DNA from: CAVOGJ01 sp963700865
GTDB taxonomy: Bacteria > Planctomycetota > Planctomycetia > Pirellulales > Pirellulaceae
Assembly: GCA_963700865.1 (NCBI GenBank)
Contig: CAVOZC010000001.1
Location: 124,001-188,000 of the forward strand
Length of the DNA: 64,000 nucleotides
Direction: 5' to 3'
Positions 58,367-64,000 of this stretch are shown one piece after another. Position numbers and translations under genes: made by a program. The notes below the pieces were generated by a model. The model had not been told where the DNA came from and ran no database searches. It was given only the letters and a program-made list of their open reading frames with translations. How positions within the stretch are numbered: the first letter of the stretch is position 1; each line of letters opens with the position of its first letter.

Positions 58367-58969
58367 TCAGTGGGACTTCACAAACCGGCGTTTCTTCGCG
58401 TCAAATTCCACGCGCATCTGGACTCGATCACCCAACTTGCTCTGGAATAGTTTGATCGCGGCCAGCATTTCTTGCAGGTCCGTCGGCTCGATTTCGACCG
58501 TGCCTATCTTCTTCGCCTTGAAGCGAATGAGTCCCGCGGTCGTCGCCAGCGCGCGAGGAGGATCGATGGTTGCCCACCCGACATCTTCATACTTTACGGC
58601 AAAACTCAACGGGCGTTGGCGGGCAATCTCCCGAATCTCACCGTCTCCCGCCATCTCGAATGTTTGCTGCACTTGCCTCTGCGTACCCGAACTCGCACCC
58701 ATGACCGCGATTTGCGCCAATTGCGAGCCCAAATGGCCGCCCAGCAAACGCCCGGCGGCAGCTGCCATGCCAATGTTCAATGCGTCGGCTGGAGCCTGTG
58801 GTAGCGACGTGGGCAGATCAATAAAGACGAGTCCCTTGGGCAAGCCAAGGCATTGAAAATGACGTTTTCCACGAAAAGTAAAATGACGATGACAGAGGAA
58901 GTTCTGCCGGTCGCCGGAGTATTGGGAAAGCAGTTTTGCCGACTCCAACTCGATTTGTTCGGTAGCCAT
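58367..58969 (-). CDS. Small protein of unknown function
   Basis: A 200-residue protein that I do not recognise. N-terminal half is mixed, with GLPKGLVFIDLPTSLPQAPADALNIGMAAAAGRLLGG near 43-80, the last part weakly hydrophobic and glycine/alanine-rich; the C-terminal half has alpha/beta character with KAKKIGTVEIEPTDLQEMLAAIKLF. No signal peptide or catalytic motif. Its coding strand looks real because codon-position GC bias and the long frame fit the region. Flanked by family C hairpins on both sides. Confidence 0.5.
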   Translation of the reverse strand: MATEQIELESAKLLSQYSGDRQNFLCHRHFTFRGKRHFQCLGLPKGLVFIDLPTSLPQAPADALNIGMAAAAGRLLGGHLGSQLAQIAVMGASSGTQRQVQQTFEMAGDGEIREIARQRPLSFAVKYEDVGWATIDPPRALATTAGLIRFKAKKIGTVEIEPTDLQEMLAAIKLFQSKLGDRVQMRVEFDAKKRRFVKSH

Positions 58970-59222
58970 GGGAAAGTCACCTGACGCAAGAAAAGGGATA
59001 GTTGCCCATAAAGCCTAGGACCGCCATTGACGCTGGGTTTCCAGACGCTGCGTAAACCAATGGCAAGTGACGACCGGCATTCCGTTGCAGAACGCAAAAT
59101 CGGAAATAGAGGCACTTCCCCACGACCTGCCAGCACTTGGGGCTCGGAATCGCCATAGCCGGCCGACGCAGACAACATGCCACTCTGGAGAGACATTAAT
59201 CTTCTCACCTTCACCCACCACC
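58970..59222. other. Short gene-free stretch
   Basis: About 250 bases upstream of the small unknown gene, containing no supported gene; the family C hairpin copy 2 follows. Probable promoter region for the minus-strand gene. Confidence 0.3.
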
Positions 59223-59262
59223 TGACCGCGGAGCGGTCAAATATGTCGTGGACCGCTCCGCG
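59223..59262. repeat. Family C hairpin, copy 2, with extended inverted repeat
   Basis: Core stem TGACCGC / GCGGTCA with loop GGA (59223-59239), overlapped by a larger perfect inverted repeat of 12 bases: CGCGGAGCGGTC at 59227-59238 and GACCGCTCCGCG at 59251-59262, loop 12. The first part is shared with copy 1 at 58286. Confidence 0.85.
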
Positions 59263-59452
59263 ATCCCCCAGCGCCGTCAGGCAATCCGGCGTCGCGCACC
59301 CCAACCCGCCACACCATCCCCGTTCCAATCCCCTGGCCGGTCTGAGCAAACGTCCCCTATATTGTCGGCAACTGCTCCCACGTCGGCCAATCCGTTACCC
59401 CCGCAGCGCTCGGCCGAGAAAATCACCCCCAACTCTCGCGTACCTATTCACC

Positions 59453-61258
59453 ATGCCCGCCAAAGCAAAGCGCAAATCGTCGAGTGGTCAACTAAAAATC
59501 GGAGACCAATGGAATGCCATCAACATCATTGCGCATTCCCAAACGCATCCGCTCAAGTCGATCTGTGAACTTACGGAAAATGCGATTGATGCCGGAGCCA
59601 AACAGATACAACTCCTTCGCCGCCGCAAACAAGGGAACGTCTTCCTCGAGGTCATCGACGATGGAAATGGGATTTCGCTGAACGACGCAGGCGAACCCGA
59701 TCTCCAACGCATCGCCACTCATCTGTGCGACTCGTTGAAACGCTATTTGGACCCCAGCATGCGTGAGGGAGTCCATGGCCAGTTTGGAATTGGCCTGCTC
59801 AGCTTCTGGAGCTTAGGCGACGAATTGCGGATGCAAGCCGCGGGAAATCAGGGAACGTTTGAATTGCACCTCGTGCGCGGCGACCGACGATACACCATCC
59901 GCCCGGTACGCGGACGTTTGCCCAGCCCCGGCACACGCGTGGTCGTGGGTCCCCTGCTGGAGTCCACCAAGAAGGTCGTGACGGGTGACAAGGTGGCTCG
60001 CTACTTGTCCGATGAATTACGTGACCGTATTCGAAATTCGGGGGTGAAAATCCATGTCGTGGACCGTGTCTCGCGAAAAGATCTTGTCGTGACGCCGCGA
60101 GAATTTGACGGCGAATCCCTCGAGGTACCGAGATATCTGGCAACGAGGCAGGGCGACATTCGCGTCGAACTCTATTTTCGCTCGGATACCAGTCAACCAT
60201 CGGCCGGAATTGCGCTCTGCTGTGATGGCACCCGCGTCGTCAAGGACATCACGGAGCTGCTTCAGTTTCAACATGCTCCCTGGGGCGACTCTCGTATCGA
60301 AGGCCTGATCGACTTCGACGCCTTGCAGCTCGCCCCGGGAACTCGCTCAGGCATCGTTCCCGACAACGCATTCGAATCACTTGTCGAGTCGCTGCGAGCC
60401 ATCGAGCCTGATATTCTGGCCGCGATTGAAAAGCGCCAACAAGCCGAAACGGACAAGGCCAGTGAGCAGATTCTGAAGAAAGTTCACAAGGCATTCGTGA
60501 CGGCTCTCCGCGATCTGCCTACCAGTGATTATTTGTTCTTTGACATTCCGCAAACGTCTCCCTCCCTCGCCGGGAATCAAGGCAAGGCCAATAGAGATAC
60601 GGCCGGCGCCGCGATCCATGACGACCCAGCGGCTGATGAAGGTGCCGATCGAGTCGCGGAAATTGCCCCACTGCTTCCGCTGGAAGTGGGACTGCTGGCC
60701 AGCGTGCGGATCTCGCCCAGACACCCGCGACGGCTGCCGGGAGAGGCTTGCGAATTAGTGGCCAGCCCGAAGGATCAGCATGGCACCGTCATCCATGAAG
60801 GCGTCGACTTTGCCTGGCGGGTGGCGGAAGGGGATGCCACGCTCGGCGGCAGTGAAGACGCGGCCTGCCAGGTCCTGTCGAACGCGATTGGACGGACAAC
60901 GGTCGAAGTGACAGCTACCCAGGCCGACATTTGTGTTTCCGACCAGGTGGAGATAAAATTCCTGGATAATGTCACTTCGAACGATGACAAAGGTGGCAAG
61001 GGGCTGCCCTCGTATCGGCTGGACCCGGAGCATGGCCAGCCATGGCGTTCCCGTTATGACGCGACCGGCAATGAAATCGTTATTAATTCCGCGCATCGAG
61101 ATTTCCTGACAAGCAAGACCACGCTCACGAAACATCGCCGCTACATCGGCAAACTCTATGCGAAAGAGGTCGTGCTCATCAATTTCCCACACGAATCGCC
61201 GGCCGACGTGATGGAGCGTCTGATCGAGATCACGTTGCGAACCGAAGACGCGTTGTAA
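59453..61258 (+). CDS. GHKL (MORC/Hsp90-like) ATPase
   Basis: A 601-residue protein from the ATG at 59453. The N-terminal GHKL ATPase has the N box ELTENAIDAGA (Glu42, Asn43), DDGNGI (69-74) and GQFGIGLLSFWSLGD (109-123). This arrangement resembles MORC and MutL/Hsp90 type ATPases. It is followed by a beta-rich transducer region (to about 330), a helical linker, then an acidic variable stretch and a C-terminal beta domain with RISPRHPRRLPGEACELVA...; I cannot name the latter. No DNA-methylase or nuclease gene is adjacent. The frame continues upstream to 59177 but those residues overlap repeats. Role unknown; similar proteins act in DNA remodelling or defence. Confidence 0.8.
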   Translation: MPAKAKRKSSSGQLKIGDQWNAINIIAHSQTHPLKSICELTENAIDAGAKQIQLLRRRKQGNVFLEVIDDGNGISLNDAGEPDLQRIATHLCDSLKRYLDPSMREGVHGQFGIGLLSFWSLGDELRMQAAGNQGTFELHLVRGDRRYTIRPVRGRLPSPGTRVVVGPLLESTKKVVTGDKVARYLSDELRDRIRNSGVKIHVVDRVSRKDLVVTPREFDGESLEVPRYLATRQGDIRVELYFRSDTSQPSAGIALCCDGTRVVKDITELLQFQHAPWGDSRIEGLIDFDALQLAPGTRSGIVPDNAFESLVESLRAIEPDILAAIEKRQQAETDKASEQILKKVHKAFVTALRDLPTSDYLFFDIPQTSPSLAGNQGKANRDTAGAAIHDDPAADEGADRVAEIAPLLPLEVGLLASVRISPRHPRRLPGEACELVASPKDQHGTVIHEGVDFAWRVAEGDATLGGSEDAACQVLSNAIGRTTVEVTATQADICVSDQVEIKFLDNVTSNDDKGGKGLPSYRLDPEHGQPWRSRYDATGNEIVINSAHRDFLTSKTTLTKHRRYIGKLYAKEVVLINFPHESPADVMERLIEITLRTEDAL

Positions 61259-61433
61259 AAGGCCATCTCGATCGGGCCGGTCGTGGGATAGACTTCCTGC
61301 CTGTCAGCATAACCAATACATCCCCAACAAGCCGGTGATCTCGCCTCGCTGGTCCGTCGCTTTCTCGGCCTGGAATGTCCCTCCGCTTGCCGGCAGCCCG
61401 ATAGAAACGCAGGCGTGCATTTCTCGCCCCGCG

Positions 61434-62261
61434 ATGGCAACCGATCGGTTGGAGGTATTGGTGTTTCCAGCGGTTCCGTATCTGCATCTCCCCAACCTTG
61501 AAGTCGGAATCCTGGCCCTGGCGGCATGCGCCTTTTTGGCAAGTATTTGTCGCTGGCTACGCACGGCAACCTTTCCGTTTCTGATGTGGTACTCCGTGGC
61601 CTGGCTGTTACTGGTGGCGGTCCAAGTCGCACGAGGCGCATGGCCCGTTCGCTGTTACGTCTGGACTGGCTTGGCGGAGTGGGCTGGCTTGCTGCTCTCC
61701 GCGTCCATCGCCGGTTGGTTACTGCGAGGGGCAGCGTTGCCTCAATCTTGCGCCTGCCCAAGGGCAGTGACCAACGGTTCTTTGTCACCCAATCAATTTT
61801 ACTTGCCAGCGAAGCCATTCTTATCGGTTGGGTCGCCACCGATTTTTCCTTTGACGGAGTCGGCGCCCCATTTGCGAAACTCGGCTTCATCGGTCGCGGT
61901 TGCGCGAGCCCATCGGCCTTGATGCTGCTCGGCACGGCGATCGTGATGGCCTGGCAATCCACGGGCCGCTGGCGGATGGCCTGGCAGTTTGCCGCGATGG
62001 GAGTCGGGGTTCTCTTCACCGCCTCGATCGGCTGGGCTCGCATCGATGCTTTGTGCGAGTCCCCCTGGCTCGAACGGCAAGTGACCCTCATGATCTCCAC
62101 CGCCATGATGGCCACCATGACCTGGCTGGGGCTGCCGCGCGGCTTGCCGAGCCAAAGCGACTGGCTGCGGCGTGGTCGTCAAGCGTCTCCGATCTTCGCG
62201 CGGAATTTCACTCTGCTTGATGCTGGGGATATTGATCGAAATGTCCTACGGTACGGCTTAA
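61434..62261 (+). CDS. Multi-spanning membrane protein, two frame breaks
   Basis: About 275 residues joined. Hydrophobic segments: EVGILALAACAFLASI, LMWYSVAWLLLVAVQVA, WAGLLLSASIAGWLL, then after a break near 61752 TQSILLASEAILIGWVA, ALMLLGTAIVMAWQ, AWQFAAMGVGVLFTASI, TLMISTAMMATMTWLGLP, and after a break near 62213 LMLGILIEMSYGTA to a stop at 62261. The second break is inferred because the hydrophobic continuation and an early stop are more natural than the long Arg/Pro-rich tail in the uninterrupted frame. Seven or eight helices; family unknown. Confidence 0.6.
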
Positions 62262-62412
62262 CTTCCCGACAAGAACGCCCTTGTCGAATTGGAGCGAATG
62301 CACTAACGTGCCCAGGTCCGCGGTGGACCAGGAAACCCGATGGCGGCACGCATTCGGTCATCCGGACCCTGACGAGGGTTCGGGTGTGGTCCGTACTCTC
62401 GCCCTTACTTCC

Positions 62413-63698
62413 ATGACTCCCTCCTATCTCTCCCCTCAAAACGCGATCGATCAGATACGCCCCGGGAACTCGGTGTTTATCCACAGCGCCGCAGCCACCC
62501 CTTGCACGTTGGTGCGAGCTCTTGTCGAGCGAGCGAGCACCCTCCGCCGCGTGCGGATCATTCATATCCATACGGAGGGAGACGCTCCGTATGCCAGTCC
62601 GGAGCTGGCCAACGTTTTTGACATCGACGCTTTTTTCGTAGGACGCAACGTCAGGACGGCCGTGGCGGAGGGTCGCGCCGATTACATCCCCGCCTTCTTA
62701 AGTGAGATTCCCACGCTGATTCGTTCTCGGCTGGTGCCGGTCGACGTGGCGCTGATCTCGGTTTCTCCCGTGGATAAGCATGGCTATGTGTCGTTAGGTC
62801 CCTCCGTGGACACGACGCTCGCCGCGGTCGAGTCTGCCGGGTTGGTGATCGCCCAGATGAACCGCTGCATGCCGCGGGTGATGGGGGAAGGCCAGATTCC
62901 GCTGGGGAAGATTGACTACCTTGTCGAAGCGGACGAACCGCTGCCAGAGATCACGCCGACGATCGCCGGAGCCGAAGTGAAGCTGATCGGTCGACATGTG
63001 GCCGAGATCATTCCGGACGGAGCGACCCTTCAGACCGGGATCGGCAGCATCCCCAATGCCGTGCTGGAACATCTGATGAACCACAAGGACTTGGGAGTTC
63101 ACACCGAATTGTTTACCGACGGCTTGCTCCCGCTGATCGAAGCAGGGGTCGTGACGAATGCCCGCAAGCGAGTCCATCCTGGCTATGTTGTGGGCACGTT
63201 CGCCCTCGGAAGTCAAAAGCTGTACGACTTCCTCGACGATCATCCGTGCGTGATGCTGCGGGATGCGGCCTTTACGAACAATATCAACATCATCAGCAAG
63301 AACCCGCGGGTAGCCGCGATCAACAGTGCCATCGAAATCGATTTGACGGGACAGGTTCGCGCGGATTCGATCGGCACGCGGATCTACTCAGGGGTCGGCG
63401 GACAGATTGATTTCATGCGGGGTGCCGCGGCCTCGGAGGGTGGACAGCCAATCATTGCCATGACCTCTCGCACGCCCAAGGGCGCCCGAAAATCGTGTCG
63501 GAACTGCAGCCAGGGGCGGGAGTCGTCACGACGCGGCCCAGTGTCCATTACTTCGCCACCGAATACGGGGTGGTCAATCTCTACGGCAAGTCGCTGAAGG
63601 AGCGAGCCGCCCTGCTGATCAGTGTGGCTCATCCGGACGATCGTGAGCAGCTTGAGCGAGCCGCCCATGAGCGATGGCGGGGCCGCTTTGATGAGTAG
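62413..63698 (+). CDS. Acetyl-CoA hydrolase/4-hydroxybutyrate CoA-transferase family protein, one frame break
   Basis: About 428 residues joined, typical of class I CoA-transferases of the acetyl-CoA hydrolase/Cat1-Cat2 family. N-terminal part: SVFIHSAAATPCTLVRAL, ISVSPVDKHGYVSLGPSVDT; the catalytic glutamate in HTELFTDGLLP (about residue 232); VGTFALGSQKLYDFLDD; SGVGGQIDFMRGA; then, after a break near 63488, ELQPGAGVVTTRPSVHYFATEYGVVNLYGKSLKERA and the stop at 63698. The acyl acceptor (acetate, succinate, 4-hydroxybutyrate) cannot be told. Start ATG 62413. Confidence 0.92.
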
Positions 63699-63771
63699 TG
63701 ATCCTCACGAGGATAAAGGCATCGATGCGGCCGAGGAAGATGCGGCCGGCGACGCGACAAAAAACGAGAGT

Positions 63772-63844
63772 ACGCCCAGCAGGATTCGAACCTGCGACCT
63801 GCGGATTAGAAGTCCGCTGCTCTATCCAGCTGAGCTATGGGCGC
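63772..63844 (-). tRNA. tRNA-Arg, anticodon TCT
   Basis: On the minus strand a cloverleaf: acceptor GCGCCCA / TGGGCGT (one G-U closing pair), D arm GCTC / GAGC, anticodon arm GCGGA / TCCGC with loop CTTCTAA (anticodon TCT, arginine AGA codons), T arm GCAGG / CCTGC with loop TTCGAAT. The CCA is not encoded. Confidence 0.95.
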
Positions 63845-63946
63845 GACGCCCTCAAGTCAGGGAGTCAACGGAGGGCCCATTTTAGCATCGAGCGAACATG
63901 GCGACAGCCCGAGCCCGCGTGCCGCAGGTGCGGCAACCAGCCCCTC

Positions 63947-63967
63947 GTGGACGCGGCTTTCAGCCAC
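63947..63967. repeat. Degenerate hairpin-like repeat near the window end
   Basis: Sequence gtggacgcggctttcagcca followed by c keeps the outer arms of family A but with mismatches in the stem. Probably a diverged copy; weak support. Confidence 0.35.
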
Positions 63968-64000
63968 CGTCTTTGGTAGCGTGGACCGTTAGTTGCGGAG

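Noticed and set aside
62281..62412. Upstream start for the CoA-transferase
   Set aside because: Extra residues are not conserved; ATG at 62413 matches the family N-terminus.

Overview
The window looks like chromosome of a planctomycete, most likely order Pirellulales. Reasons: high GC; SHD1-domain secreted proteins; tail-anchored and WD40-fused Ser/Thr kinases; an ECF sigma factor operonic with a kinase; a dockerin plus PEP-CTERM surface protein; a double-ExbD transport operon with large helical-repeat proteins; many secreted proteins without recognisable relatives. No rRNA, transposase, integrase, prophage or CRISPR array was seen. Two tRNA genes are present, Gln(CTG) and Arg(TCT).

Layout. 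0-2 kb: nucleoside salvage (purine nucleoside phosphorylase, pyrimidine nucleoside phosphorylase). 2-7 kb: purF, proB, selA, then a cluster of hairpin repeats. 7-14 kb: Ser/Thr kinase, RluA-type pseudouridine synthase, SHD1 protein, methyltransferase, HHxxxDG acyltransferase, Maf nucleotide pyrophosphatase. 14.7-17.4 kb: a paralogous pair of membrane proteins. 17.6-23.9 kb: two helical-repeat proteins, ExbB and two ExbDs. 24.3-34.3 kb: an exopolysaccharide locus (three related small secreted membrane-anchored proteins, Wza-like exporter, Wzz/BY-kinase, O-antigen ligase-like polymerase, CapD/FlaA1-like epimerase-dehydratase). 34.3-40.7 kb: two HAD phosphatases, tRNA-Gln, an FHA-GAF-PP2C regulator, a divergent GH10-like protein, purC. 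40.7-46.8 kb: a bilobal aspartic protease with dockerin and PEP-CTERM, a secreted beta-domain protein, a VanX-type dipeptidase with an extra N-terminal domain. 47-52.8 kb: ECF sigma, beta-propeller, kinase-WD40 operon. 53.4-58.3 kb: a tightly overlapping five-gene operon (YkgJ, two ATP-grasp ligases, a GNAT-HDAC fusion, a GNAT). 58.4-64 kb: small unknown protein, GHKL/MORC-like ATPase, membrane protein, CoA-transferase, tRNA-Arg.

Two observations cut across the window. First, about 18 single-base frame breaks interrupt 13 otherwise well conserved genes; conserved motifs continue in the next frame each time, so these look more like assembly or read indels than decay, and I annotate each as one gene with a break. 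Second, several intergenic spaces carry short GC-rich perfect hairpins of at least four sequence types, resembling REP elements.

The best candidate for an undescribed system is the five-gene ATP-grasp/acetyltransferase/deacetylase operon at 53.4-58.3 kb. The trio of anchored beta-domain proteins in front of the polysaccharide export genes is second.
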